NCBI RefSeq assembly: GCF_000004075.3
Contig: NC_026655.2
Span: 18,895,489-18,959,488, forward strand
Source: Cucumis sativus
Lineage: Eukaryota; Streptophyta; Magnoliopsida; Cucurbitales; Cucurbitaceae
Reading direction: 5' to 3'
Length of the DNA: 64,000 nt
The notes under the pieces are model-generated. The model saw only the letters and a program-made list of their open reading frames with translations. It did not search any database and had not been told where the DNA came from. The translations under genes were made by a program, and so were the position numbers. Shown one piece after another: positions 48,301 through 58,104 of this stretch. The stretch's first letter is position 1. The number at the start of each line of letters is the position of its first letter.

Positions 48301-48857
48301 TTGTCACTTCTAAAATCACTTTCTTCCTCAGGAGCATGAGTCGTAGAAGACAACAGCCCATTGCTTCTAAGTATAGAGATGCATAGATCTCTTCCAGAAA
48401 TATCCTCGATCGCATCCCCCATAACTTGAATGCTAGAAGAGGAGCACTCACCTGTGTCATCCACTTCAACTTTCAGGGAAGCTGAAACAAGTTCCATGTT
48501 TGACTTAGATGAGGAGCAGCTATCATTAATGCTGTCAACCTCCAAACTTTTTTGCAAGTTATTGTTAGGTGTTTCGTCTGAACCATGCCCTTCCCCAAAG
48601 ATACAACCATTGGCTGATTCTAGTTCTGAAACTTGAGTTTTCCCATCACAAACAGGAAAAGGAGGGACAGCATTTCCAACAATTTCACGCTCGTGGTTAT
48701 GTTGAGAAGCTGCAGCTTGCTCTTTGTCTTCTGCCAAATTACCATCACAACTAATCAAAGATATACAATCTGTCCCATTAGCCAAAAACCTGGAATCAGA
48801 ACTGCCCCGCAGTTTCTTTCTCCTATATACTACATTAGATTTTGAACCTTCAGGCAT
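31917..48857 (-). CDS. Plant PHD-finger protein with C-terminal CW-like zinc region
   Basis: Six coding exons on the minus strand: 48983-47953 (coding from ATG 48857), 35248-35188, 35080-34965, 34418-34328, 33086-33039, 32015-31917, about 439 residues. It begins [20 protein letters not shown], has a Ser-rich middle ([20 protein letters not shown]), then a PHD finger ([33 protein letters not shown]). It continues [17 protein letters not shown], then [32 protein letters not shown] and [15 protein letters not shown], a Cys/Trp pattern like CW-type zinc fingers, and ends [23 protein letters not shown]. All joins keep frame. Likely a nuclear chromatin reader; I know no specific function. The intron 47952-35249 is 12.7 kb and filled with nested retroelements. 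An in-frame extension to 48983 (MCPHCDEFSHDGC...) may be leader sequence; MPEGSKSN is preferred from the family start I recall. Confidence 0.82.
32028..32062. repeat. GA-rich simple repeat in an intron
   Basis: GAGAGAGAGACAGTGAGAGA and further GA units lie just beyond the acceptor of the last coding exon of the minus-strand PHD gene, giving a CT-rich tract (on its strand) upstream of that acceptor. Confidence 0.8.
35937..36333 (-). repeat. 3' LTR of the Gypsy element
   Basis: 397 bp, plus-strand ends TGTTAG...TTACA, so TG...CA on both strands. It differs from the other LTR in a single base near each of the 'gtataaatggc', 'cataccaacc' and 'ctaccactca' stretches. Confidence 0.95.
36329..37395 (-). 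pseudogene. Gypsy integrase core and chromodomain-like tail
   Basis: Shows the DDE core: [29 protein letters not shown] and [20 protein letters not shown]. Then come the GPY/F-like [20 protein letters not shown] and HISQLK. A C-terminal [20 protein letters not shown] followed by [12 protein letters not shown] and [13 protein letters not shown] resembles the chromodomain-type tails of plant chromoviruses, which steer integration toward marked chromatin. The stop codon overlaps the LTR start. Confidence 0.9.
36334..36350 (-). promoter_or_regulatory. Polypurine tract of the Gypsy element
   Basis: GAGGGGTATAGGGGTATT on the minus strand immediately before the 3' LTR, a purine-rich primer for second-strand synthesis. 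The pol frame reads through it and ends just inside the LTR. Confidence 0.8.
37386..38405 (-). pseudogene. Gypsy RNase H and N-terminal integrase segment
   Basis: Contains [17 protein letters not shown], the RNase H motif [34 protein letters not shown] residues, [13 protein letters not shown], and AADALSRI. It is followed by the integrase HHCC zinc region ([18 protein letters not shown] then [12 protein letters not shown]). A one-base insertion near 37390 ends the frame at the start of the integrase core. Confidence 0.9.
38363..39391 (-). pseudogene. Gypsy reverse transcriptase segment
   Basis: The frame after the TAG holds the RT domain: [74 protein letters not shown] and the catalytic box [10 protein letters not shown], then [14 protein letters not shown] one-base deletion near 38365 throws the frame just as RT passes to the RNase H linker. 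Confidence 0.92.
40397..43005 (+). mobile_element. Inner 5'-truncated LINE inserted in Gypsy gag
   Basis: A plus-strand element ending ...GAATATACTTGTCTCTTATC and poly(A), flanked by AAAAAAATCAAA at 40385-40396 and 43006-43017 (exact size is ambiguous because of the poly(A)). It lacks ORF1 and the endonuclease but retains most of RT and the C-terminal zinc-binding domain. Orientation is opposite to Gypsy. A related 3' fragment is at 56642-57294. It entered after Gypsy, so it is the youngest of the three layers. Confidence 0.93.
40400..42919 (+). pseudogene. LINE reverse transcriptase, N-truncated, one stop codon
   Basis: Frame 40400-41923 encodes a non-[95 protein letters not shown], and the catalytic [16 protein letters not shown] at 41921-41923 interrupts it, and the same frame reopens through 42919 with [30 protein letters not shown] and the zinc-binding [20 protein letters not shown], ending NWKAIMS. 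The TGA follows an AGA codon and could be a C-to-T change at a CpG. No endonuclease domain remains. Confidence 0.92.
43506..43517 (-). promoter_or_regulatory. Primer binding site for initiator tRNA-Met
   Basis: TGGTATCAGAGC on the minus strand, two bases inside the 5' LTR. This is the classic plant retrotransposon site complementary to the 3' end of tRNA-iMet, where first-strand DNA synthesis starts. Confidence 0.92.
43520..43916 (-). repeat. 5' LTR of the Gypsy element
   Basis: 397 bp, same length as the left copy, with 'gtataactggc', 'cataccagcc' and 'ctaccgctca' at the three variable sites. Transcription would run leftward from here. The LTR contains the promoter, though no experimentally known signal can be assigned by eye. 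Confidence 0.95.
44331..44847. other. Dispersed-repeat remains in the long PHD-gene intron
   Basis: 44414-44600 shows blocks shared with the dispersed repeat at 10978-11100 (CATTCTCCTCACTGGTGG; TGTTAAATCACTGTTGAACCCAAAAGTTTAA). The rest has nothing recognisable. Confidence 0.5.
44848..45045 (+). mobile_element. Degenerate LINE C-terminal fragment
   Basis: Plus-strand translation gives ILWEPWKE, a stop, then [20 protein letters not shown] and [13 protein letters not shown], matching the end of the zf-RVT region ('[13 protein letters not shown]....'). It is a short old remnant. Confidence 0.6.
45271..45306. repeat. Homopolymer C26 followed by A10
   Basis: An uninterrupted run of 26 C then about 10 A. 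A second C-rich stretch (CACCCCCCACCCCCACCCCACCCC) is at 45069-45092. Both are within the PHD-gene intron. Such runs are prone to sequencing and length error, so the exact number is not reliable. Confidence 0.9.
45984..46223 (+). mobile_element. Short retro-insertion with target-site duplication
   Basis: 240 bp ending in poly(A), flanked by AACTAACTT at 45975-45983 and 46224-46232. The body (GTTTGGCTTTGTTTTTGTGG, then TTGTATTGTCGCTTTTTGGATG, TTTATTTATATTAATAATACTAAG) looks like a 5'-truncated LINE 3' end rather than a tRNA-derived SINE, since no A/B box was seen. Confidence 0.7.
46224..47156. other. Intron sequence, mostly unclassified
   Basis: AT-rich intronic DNA. The minus-strand stretch near 46690-46970 has a poly(A)-like LINE-end flavour but no diagnostic protein motif, so I leave it unassigned. 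Confidence 0.4.
47157..47409 (-). repeat. Two copies of the unnamed dispersed repeat
   Basis: TTAAATTTnnCTTCACCTATTAACTTAAG-type sequence at 47157-47226 recurs at 47340-47409 (TTAAATTTACCTTCATCCACTAGC, GGGTTAATCAGTGATTTAAGA), period 183 bp. Between them lies CCACTTGTTGGGTCTTCTTC, AAGCTCACAAGTGAGAAGG. It is the reverse complement of the family seen at 10978-11100. Confidence 0.65.
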
Positions 48858-50672
48858 CATAATGACAGTTGGAAAGGTCCTAGGAAAATTTAAGCAACGC
48901 AATCCACCACTGTTCTTCTTTTCCTCAATGCGTCCAGCTTTTCTGCAGCCATCATGAGAGAATTCATCACAATGGGGGCACATCTGTGAATTTCAAGAGC
49001 AAGCACGACATAAGACATTAAGTAGAAAACAGGGAAGTTTTTCTAGAGCAGTGGAGCACATCCGATCATTTTCTATCAGCATATTATCTCGGATAGACAA
49101 AAAGCAACATGCCTCTCTTAAGAAATTGAACTGCAGATCTCACGTAAATCTATAATCCATCAACAGGTTCTCAAAGATTTCTTTTAGTTTTCTGAAAGAA
49201 AAAAAAGAATCGAATATAACTCCATTAATGTATCAATCTCCCTCCTGATTGGAAACCCTTCAAGTTGACATAGCCAATGACACGATGGCAAACCAAGAAA
49301 TCACGGACAAAATCTCACCCTGGAACTCACCAAAATCTATCTACTCAGTCCCAATCTCCCCAACTCCAAAAGATTGAACCCTAAATTTTCCCAGTCAAAT
49401 AATAATAACCGTCCATCCAACTTCACATTATCGAGCAACTTAGAGAAAAAAATATTATCCCAATTTATCTCATCCTCCTACACAAACCTTCCACTTTAAA
49501 TCACAACCCATTAAATAAAAAAACAATCTACGCATGTAATTCTAAAGTTTTCGTCGACTGCCACAACCATATCAGAAAAATCCATCATAGCAGACCATAT
49601 TTTCCACACTAATACCTCTTAAGTCAATCAGTTATATACTCAAATACTGCTAAAGAATCCATTCAAATAACAAATGAAGTTTAAAAACAAGCAACCAACA
49701 ATTGAAAAATGGGCAAAAAAGTTGAACAACATCATGCTATACTCTGTTCCCGATTCTTAGAGTAGAGAAGGAAAGATTAAACTAACCAAAAGAAGCGTAC
49801 AATCAGCCAGTTCTTCCGAATGATCAACCCAGTTGTGGAAAAAAAAATATGCTTTCCTTTCTGCTCCTTTACCACTCAGAATCCCAGATTCATCTTAATT
49901 CAAAATTATGCGTTTTTATTTCTCTTTTTTCTCTTTTTTCTCTTTTATATATTTGAAGAAAAGACAACGTCCGTGTTTATGAACTCAAATTTGATTCATT
50001 GGGGGGGTTCCCTGACTTCAATAGACGCAAACTTTTCACTTTGCCTTTGTAGATCACTCATTTTGCATATTACAAATTTACACTAAGTTTATGCTTCGTT
50101 TTCTTTTTCTCTTTGTAATATACAAAAGTGTTACAAACAGAGAGAAGGCAAAATGACCAAAAATAATTGATGATTCCGAATAGGTGTATTTGACAGCTAT
50201 AACTTATTGGGGGGTTTTGTACGGGTGGACAGACCCTATCAAACTTGAAAAATAAAAACCGAGAATTCTATGTAGCAAATATGCGTCTAGTTTGTGTTAT
50301 TTCTTCTATCAAAAGGTTAAAAGTTTTTTAATATCTACCCAATTTTAAAAGGATTCTAAGAAATGTTAGTAAGTTAAAAAACACTATCGAACGAGAATAT
50401 TTAAGGAAATGGCTTCTAGATCGATCAATGCTACATCAACACTAACATATAGTGTTCTTATTTACTGTGTATTCGTATGTTATAGACTAAAGTTCACAAT
50501 TTGAGAGAATGATTTAAAAGTGATCCGTGACCTGCAAATCCATTAGTTAAGATCCACGCTATCTTTTGAGAAGCTTTAATTTTTTTATTATTTGATGGTC
50601 AATTAGCCAACATCAACATATACAATATATGCCAACAAGAACAAAACTCAATTGCTACTAGTGTACACCAAT

Positions 50673-50740
50673 AATCAAAAGTTATATGGTTCAAATCTTC
50701 TCACCTAATCAAAAGTTATATGGTTCAAATCTTCTCACCT
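50673..50740. repeat. Perfect 34-bp tandem duplication
   Basis: AATCAAAAGTTATATGGTTC and following 14 bases occur at 50673-50706 and identically at 50707-50740. Zero mismatches means a very recent event (or an assembly artefact). Confidence 0.95.
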
Positions 50741-51453
50741 CTATTTGTAAGGATAATAATAGTACGAATAGAAAAACCAGAGACAACATATCAATGGTCA
50801 ATTTATTTTGAGTAATGTGTTAAGGATGTTAATAGAGCACAAAAATGATGAAACGGTCAATGTGGAAAAAATATTGTGTAAGTTATGTTGAACAAAATTG
50901 TTAAAAAGTCTTGCCTTCATATATTTATCTTTGTTACAATATAAAGAGATGAAAACTTTCCTTGAAACTAGTTTTTAAAACATATCAAGAATTTGAATTT
51001 TGCGATCTTTAAGAAGAAGATAGAGATGTAAATATATCTTAACAATTGAACTATGCTCACATAAGCCACCTGAAAGTGATTCAGTTTGTCGATATCATCG
51101 CAACTTCAACGATTTTGATTCATCGCATGCCTACTATCCAAACATAGGTTTAGAAGATAGAGACCTTGTCAGAATTTTCCTGAACACTACAGTCCAAATG
51201 ATACCATTTAATCATCAAATTTGGTCTTAACATCGAAGCAATTTCATCAAATTGTTCAAACATCAAATAACGAATACAGTGTGTTAAATCTCAAAACTGA
51301 CAATTTGAATATCAACTTATGATGGTAATGGCAACCTTGTTTTGCGTTCCATCCAATAGAACAAATAGAAGGACATGCAAAAAAGTGAAAAATGTAAACA
51401 AACCCTCAGATGGAAGAAAATGAATCAGTCCCCAAAGAGGACACCGCAATTTC

Positions 51454-51569
51454 CCACCCCATTCAAGCATTGTGTGTGCAACAGGCAATGAACAAGCTTT
51501 GCAGTTATCCAATTGCTCTCCTCCATCTGAATTTCCTATCCCTCTTTCATTTGAGTTTTGGCTCTCCAT
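51454..51569 (-). CDS. Possible small cysteine-containing exon (unassigned)
   Basis: Minus-strand frame from the ATG at 51569 reads MESQNSNERGIGNSDGGEQL, then DNCKACSLPVAHTMLEWGGK and LRCPLWG. The beginning has the polar composition of a real protein N terminus and a Cys-x2-Cys plus later Cys spacing; the following part of the ORF becomes low-information hydrophobic sequence, so any exon would end at about 51454. I cannot connect it to a neighbour. It could be an upstream exon of the PHD gene, part of a different short gene, or chance. Confidence 0.25.
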
Positions 51570-52116
51570 AGTTTTGCATAAATGACACTAATTCAAGTTC
51601 AAAAGGGTGGTACAAAACCAGTCATTTCAAATTCACTACCGCGTTTGAATAAATTCAGAATGCTTCAACCAAGCCATTGGACAACAATAAAATAGTTCCA
51701 CCTCTAGTTGTAAGCCACTATATTCGGTGGAAGTTTTTCCTCTAGCCTTTCAATCACTACTCTCTCTCTACCGATTTGACTTTCCAGTAATATCTATTTG
51801 CGAACATTTGAAGCTGAAAACTGATTCATAGTAGATATAAATGATTTAATTGCAATCCGAGTTTGAATCAATATGTGAACATATAGGACTAGTTCAGGAA
51901 GCAGTTCCAATGGCAAGGGGACAGATATTGTATATCATGACCTCGAGGTTGGTATCTTCAAGCTCAAAAACTAATCTTGTTTGAAACAAGTACTAAATGG
52001 GAATTGAAATTCATCCACCATTCGCCTTTGCCGAATTCAAAAGCTCTTCTCACTGCTAATGTCGGTTTTGACAGGAACAGAATCATAACCAAACGCAACC
52101 TCATTTCAAAAGCCTC

Positions 52117-55100
52117 TCATTGGCCTGCCTGATGGTTAACGAGCGGCCTGTGAGGTTTTGGAGCTGCAACAGAACACCATCACTTTCAATGAAACCTCTA
52201 AGATGTGATACATATTTTCATAGTCTCTTGATCCAAAAGAGAAAAATCTGATAGGTAAATTACACCAACAAAATAAACGGATCTAATTGGGATATACAAT
52301 ATGCAATACACAGAGTGAACCAAGCAGATCAGACTATCAAATAATTTCACATACCATTGGGATTCCCCTGTTCATAAAAACTTCGAAAGAGACCAACTGC
52401 TTCTGATGCCATTATTCCTGCAGTACATTTGAACCCCCTTCCTAGCCCATTACCGCTATCATAACAAATTAAAGAGATTAAGCAATAACAAAGAAAAGTA
52501 GTACACAAATTAATAAATAAAAAGACTACAAAGAATATGAAAGGACTTCCTTCACATGCTCAAATTATCAGCCCTCCCAAAAATCTAAACTCTCGTGTAA
52601 TTTAGTTTGTATTATTTGTATTACTTTATAGAATCCAGAAAACATGAATTAACCTTTGTTCATGTGGGAGGATGATAGTGCAAAATGTAAAATCTGGATG
52701 AATTTATGTTGTCTTAAAACTTAACCTATTTATTGACACGGAAAAGAAAGCTTCCTACATAATAGTAGTCCAAGCCTGAAATGGACGATGACATGATCAT
52801 TGCTGAGACATTGAATTCTGTGACTGTAACCTATAACTAATTACAGTGCTTGGGCCAATTGAACAAATGTTGAGGACAAAAGTTGCCCCTTTTGTGGTTT
52901 GGTGAAAGGGTGGATATTTGACAAAGATCAAAGTTCGGCTCCCACTGTTGTGGAGCAATCAAAGTTGGGAAGCCTCCACCAAATAATTTAAGCACGGACT
53001 TGTACATAAAACTACAATTTAATTTGGAAAGGTGAACAGCTAACTTGTGCAGTGTGTTCAATTGCAAAGAGTCCATCACCCCCAAATCTAAAATCTGATA
53101 ATGGTAGATAAAGAAATAAACCTTGTAGGTGCCTCCCCGCTACCTAAGTGAAGCGACAATATAGATCCACATCCACCAAACTTATCATTTGCACAACCAT
53201 AATATACTTCCTTTATACCTATAACAGGAGATCCAAAAAGCAATGAATGAACAATGTTCAATGAACTTAAGTGAAAGGTAACTATGACCTTGGAGCTGTG
53301 ACCCATTGGGAAAACGTTGCCTCTGGATTGAGAAACAAGAAAAGAAAAACAAAAGGGAAAAGAAAGCATACCAATTATTGATAGTGCAGAAGCACACATA
53401 ATGCATGGTTCACAGGTAACATAAAGTTTGCACTTCGAGAATTTATCAGCCACTTCTGAGGTTGAAAGCCCATCCCTCTGCCATGCCTCAATCAGGATAT
53501 CAATAGCTTCCATCTCTGCGTGTCTGGTGGCCTATGAGGATATGAAAAAAACTGTTCAGAAGAAAGCTTGTGAACATTGTAACTTGTATGCAAAACAAGC
53601 CAGTAGAATACCACACCCTAAAGGAAAATTCGGCTTGAGGTGAAGAAAATTCCCATGTACTCTTCCTTTAGATCTAACTACACAAAGGGTTAGCATTGCA
53701 ATTCTTCTTTCTCTCTTCAATGGGATAACGTGATGTCTTAGCTAGCTTATGTCTACCTTGCCTGATATCACACAATAACTATGCGTGTGAAGTGAGACAT
53801 TTCTCTTCCATTTATTTAGGGCTCCCGACAGTTAATTGATTTGAGAAAACGGTTGTCTACATGGAAAAAGATCTATTTCTCTAGAGGAAGGAAACTAACT
53901 TCTGTTCAAACAGTTATAAGCGGGTACCTAGTTTTTGCTTTTCCTTGTTTTGCTTCCAGAACTCGGTAAGTAAATTTCTTGATGACAAACTTCACGAGGG
54001 AAGGGGAAGAATTCTATTTGGTTAAGTGGGAGGTGGTGTTGAACTCAGTTGAACTTGGAGGATTGGGTGGTATTGAAAATTGAGATTATGAAATTAGGCA
54101 CTTTAGGCTAAACGGTTGCCGTAGTTCTTCAAGGAGACAGACATGTGGTATAGAGTGATTTTGAGTAGGTATATCCCTCCTCTTTTTGAGTGGGCTTCGA
54201 GTGAGGAGTTGAGAGGCCTTAGTAAAACCCTCTAAAGCTATCTGTTTTACTTTCCCCATCTTGTCTTAGTTTGTTAATGGCTTAGTTGGAGAAGGCTAAA
54301 ATGTTTATGGGTGTGAGATAAGTATTTGTGTGTTTAATTTCCCCGTCCTTACTTTCTCTCAAATAAGAGATTGCATTATGTGGTCACAATGTTGCCTTCC
54401 CCATACCCTTCTTCTTTGGCTTCTTTGGGTTCGTGTTGTCTTCTATCAGATAGAAAGGCAATTAATGCGGCAGGATTTTTTTTTGAGAAGAAGGGGTATT
54501 AAGATTTAAACCCATATCCTTCTAGGGGGTTCTCTTGCCATCCACATTTTTATACTTTATCTTTTACCTTTTGCTTTGATGGTTGCTTTTGAGGTACATG
54601 TTTTCTCCTTTATATGGAAGGTTAGAATTCCAAAGATTTCCTCTTTTCATAAAGAGGAAAATTTCAGAGAAGGTAAGGTTTTTGCATGACTTGAAAAGTT
54701 AATACTTTGGATTTTGTTCAAATACACTTTTCATTTGTGCTCCCCACGATAATGCATTTTCTAACGGAGGCATCAGAAAAATCTAAGCCATTTGTTATGA
54801 GATATCAAGTTTATGAACTACATTAAGGATCGTTCGGTGGGCTTGTTTAGTGTTAGTGAGGCATGCAACCAAAAAGGGTAGTTTTTGTTGGAGGAGTTGC
54901 TTCTAAATCCTTCCTTTGGAGAGAGGGGCCAAGTGTTGTGGCACGCTAGTTTCTTTGTTGTTTTGTGAGGTATTTGACTCGAACAGAATAATGGGATTTC
55001 CAGAGAGGTTAAGAAGTCTGAAGAGGAGATTTAGGAGGTAGTGAGGTTTAATGTTTCTCGATGGGTGTTAGCCATTATGCCTTTTTGTAATTATGATCTT

Positions 55101-58100
55101 AGTCTCACTTTTTTGGATTGGACATTTTTTTTGTAGCTATTGTTGGGCTCCAACTTTTTCGGGACTTGTTTTTTGTAAGTTTTGTATTCTTTCATTTTTC
55201 TTTCAATGGAAAATCGATTTCTTACCTAAAAAAATCTCATGAAACAATTGCTTGAGCATTATTTAACATAACAATCTTGTAAGAACTTTCTTGTCCTAGG
55301 TGAGCAATCCAATTTTGAGGCCTCAAAAAGATTTACTCGTTTGAATTATAGCAAGATGATTCTCTTCCGAGGATCAAAAATCCTTTAAGCTTGAAAACAA
55401 TTGTAACCAACTCCTAAGCAAAAGAACCTCTGGAATGAAAATCCATCAATTTAGGTATGTGAAACTTGCCCTTGACTTTGATAGTCCGAAAAGTGCTAAG
55501 TTGAAAGGTTAGGACAAGAGTATCAAACAACCATTCACCTACAGAAATGGAGAAGACCCCTTATGGGTGTTAACGGGGGCTAAGGTAAACACAGCACAAC
55601 AAATAACATATTAGCCAAGGCAATTTGAATTCCGCACCTAAACAAACTTCTTTTCAAACCACATCACCAGCAAAAGAAAGACCTTCAGCAGCAACACTAA
55701 CTCTCCAAAGGAAGGGAAGGGGAGTTGCTCCCCCAAACAAAGCCCCTACCCCTATTTATTGTGTTTACTTACTGAACTTGTTAGTCCCTCGCATCAGTGT
55801 CAACATCCTGGGCATTTAAACGAGTAATTCTCTTCTTTCTCTGAAATCAAAAGTCAGAAATTAACATGACTTTTGTATTTCTACACTTTTTAGAACAGGT
55901 CACAAGAGTTTCTTGGTTTCTTGGCACTATCTGTTGGAACAGACAGATCGGTTAATGGGATTGTTCTGTCAAATCCCATTACTGACGTATTTTGACTAGA
56001 TCATGATGATCCAAATATTCCCATCTTTTAGAGTTGACCATTACAGATGAGCTAAAAAGCATAGATATCTCGCTTTCTTATCGATACTTATTATTAGCTG
56101 AGTAGTTCTCATTCGCTCGCTTGCGCCAAGCCACTGCCCGTTGATTCCTCTATCCTATTTCAGGCATCCACACGTCCTTCATTTTCTAACTGCCTAGTTA
56201 AAAAAGGGATAGTCTTACCAACACATCAAATTCTATCTTTTTTTATAGGAAACAAACAAAAATGTTCCAACCAAAACAGGAACACACTCTAAAGGCAAGG
56301 GGATGAGAGGACCCCTACCTAGTATTAACAAGACAAAGAGAAATGGAGAAATAGATCTCCTTATCTCAAACTCCAACTAACTCTTAATCACTCTCAAGTT
56401 TCAATAAAATGTAAATAGTGACTTTGTTTGTACACTAGTATAGAGGTGTCTTGACCCTATTCCTTTAAACTCAAGTTTTGTTTTCAAATAAAAAAGAAAT
56501 ATCCCTATCCTGGGTGGTTTATTGAGAAATACTAGCTTCAACAAATGTCAAGATACGCATGTCCGGAGGCATATTCACCCCCTAAGTAACAGCTGAACAA
56601 CAACAATAATGTGATAAAGGATGGAGCCCAAGAAAAAGAGGCTACCTTAAATTGATGCCAACGACTAACTAACTTTGAAAATTATGTTCGATAACAAGCT
56701 TGACAATGTGGCTTCAATTCTGAAAATTTTTCATTCTTGAGCTCCTCAGATGGTGGTGATAGTCTTAAATGGACTTCTAGCGTTAATGGCAGCTTTACTA
56801 CAAAGTATTTCACAATTTAACCAAGAGATCCTCCCCCATTGCTGTTCCTTTGATTTGTCACATATGGAAGACTAAAATTCCGAAAAGTGTGAAATTTTTT
56901 CTTATGGTCGCTCGCTTAGAAAAGCCTAAACACTCATGAGAAACTCCAAAAAAAAATTCAATACACTATGCTCAGCCCCTTGATGTGTTGCCTTTGTTTG
57001 AAATAAGAGGAGACCATGGACCACTTATTTTTGCACTGTCTCTTTACTAGGAAAGCTTGGAACACTTTGTTTAGAATCTGTGATTTGGAGCTTTGTCTTC
57101 CTAGTAAGGTTGATAGTTGGTTGATTGAAGGGCTCAACATTAGAGGTTACAGCCCGAAAGGAAACATCTTATGGAGATGTGCTACCCGGTCCCTTTTGTG
57201 GTAAATTTTGAAAGAAAGGAATAGTAGAATTACATGTTTTGTTAGGTTGTTCTCTTTTGTTATATGAATATACACGTTTCTTATCAAAAAAAAAAAAAAG
57301 AGGAAGAAAGATAGGAACCATGATAGATTACATTTCGGGTCTCAGTAGTGCGGTTTCTTCCAGTGGCAATGACCATCCCATCTTCAACAATCACACAGCT
57401 GAATGTCAAGAATAATTAGAGAACTTCATAAGCAAGATTATTGGAACAGTTGCAAAAATGGAAAAATCAAAGAGTTTAAGTTAGAACTACGATAATCATT
57501 TTCACCTTAATTCTAACCATTGTGTTTAAGCAAGAATTATTGGCCAAAATAGGCATTGAGACGCACCAAACAATAAATTCATTATGCAACACGGCAGATC
57601 TTGGGGGCAAAAATGGTAAAAATAGACAATAGCTTACCCCACAGGCACTTCAAGGTTGTTTAGTGCGAGCTTGGCCTGCCATGACATGGAAAAATATTGA
57701 GTTACTATGAAGATAAATAAATTTGACACCAATAAGACAAACATTTAAATTTAATGACAATCTAATACTCTCTTAGATAACCAATTAACCCAAAGTTTAA
57801 GCTAGTCGATCAAATAAATTTAATTATATATCATTCAACAATGTCCAATGAAATCAGAACATAAACAAGAGTATAGCAGCACCTCAATGAAATTAGATAG
57901 TAACGATTGACATCCCGATGCATGGGAATTAACGTTTCCTGGAAAGTAAATGAACGAACTACAAACAATTTGAGTGTGAATATGTTATAACAATTATGAA
58001 ACTAAAATCCACCATATTCTTCTAGAGAAGCGAATCACCTGCTGAATGGCAAGCTCCATAAATCTAAGAGTATCAGAAGAGCAATCCTCCACTGAAGAAT

Positions 58101-58104
58101 CCAT
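52117..58104 (-). CDS. TAD2: tRNA-specific adenosine deaminase 2 (ADAT2 homologue)
   Basis: Seven exons join in frame: 58104-58039, 57675-57638, 57398-57332, 53531-53372, 53218-53122, 52455-52355, 52163-52117, 191 residues, the usual plant TAD2 length. It starts [20 protein letters not shown] and has [20 protein letters not shown]. The catalytic zinc/glutamate motif is RHAEMEAID (exon 4) and the second zinc motif is [27 protein letters not shown] and [17 protein letters not shown] follow. The zinc ligands are His and two Cys; Glu is the proton shuttle. With TAD3 it converts A34 to inosine in cytosolic tRNAs in the nucleus. Intron 3 (57331-53532) is 3.8 kb and contains two LINE fragments, but all exons and splice sites are intact. 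Confidence 0.93.
53800..55240 (+). mobile_element. Old, degenerate LINE fragment in TAD2 intron 3
   Basis: Plus-strand remnants of a LINE RT C terminus: '[20 protein letters not shown]' near 53865-53925 (the conserved SRGGRLTLIQSVL region), then GGLGGIEN and WYRV near 54055-54165. The tail is [17 protein letters not shown] near 55065-55125, followed by 3' UTR-like TTTCTTTCAATGGAAAATCGATTTCTTA at about 55198-55225 and a short A tract. Many stops and indels show this is much older than the other LINE in this intron. Confidence 0.65.
56642..57294 (+). mobile_element. LINE 3' fragment in TAD2 intron 3
   Basis: Near-identical order to the inner LINE at 42200-43005: [14 protein letters not shown] near 56900, [20 protein letters not shown] at 57016-57075, [20 protein letters not shown] and [17 protein letters not shown], ending GAATATACACGTTTCTTATC plus poly(A). 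AAAAAGAGG flanks both ends (about 56633-56641 and 57295-57303). Several stops break it. It is therefore a second, older member of the same family. Confidence 0.85.
57781..57845 (+). repeat. Partial copy of the unnamed dispersed repeat
   Basis: CAATTAACCCAAAGTTTAAGC, then AAATTTAATTATATATCATTCAAC, matches the reverse complement of the 47340-47409 unit. It lies in intron 1 of TAD2. Confidence 0.55.

Larger units (their letters stand above)
48984..52116. other. Spacer between the PHD-finger gene and TAD2
   Basis: Upstream exon(s) and promoter of the minus-strand PHD gene probably lie here (the acceptor CACAG at 48984-48988 needs an upstream exon), but I cannot locate the first exon confidently. 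The rest is AT-rich. A perfect 34-bp tandem duplication (50673-50740) is separate. Confidence 0.5.
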
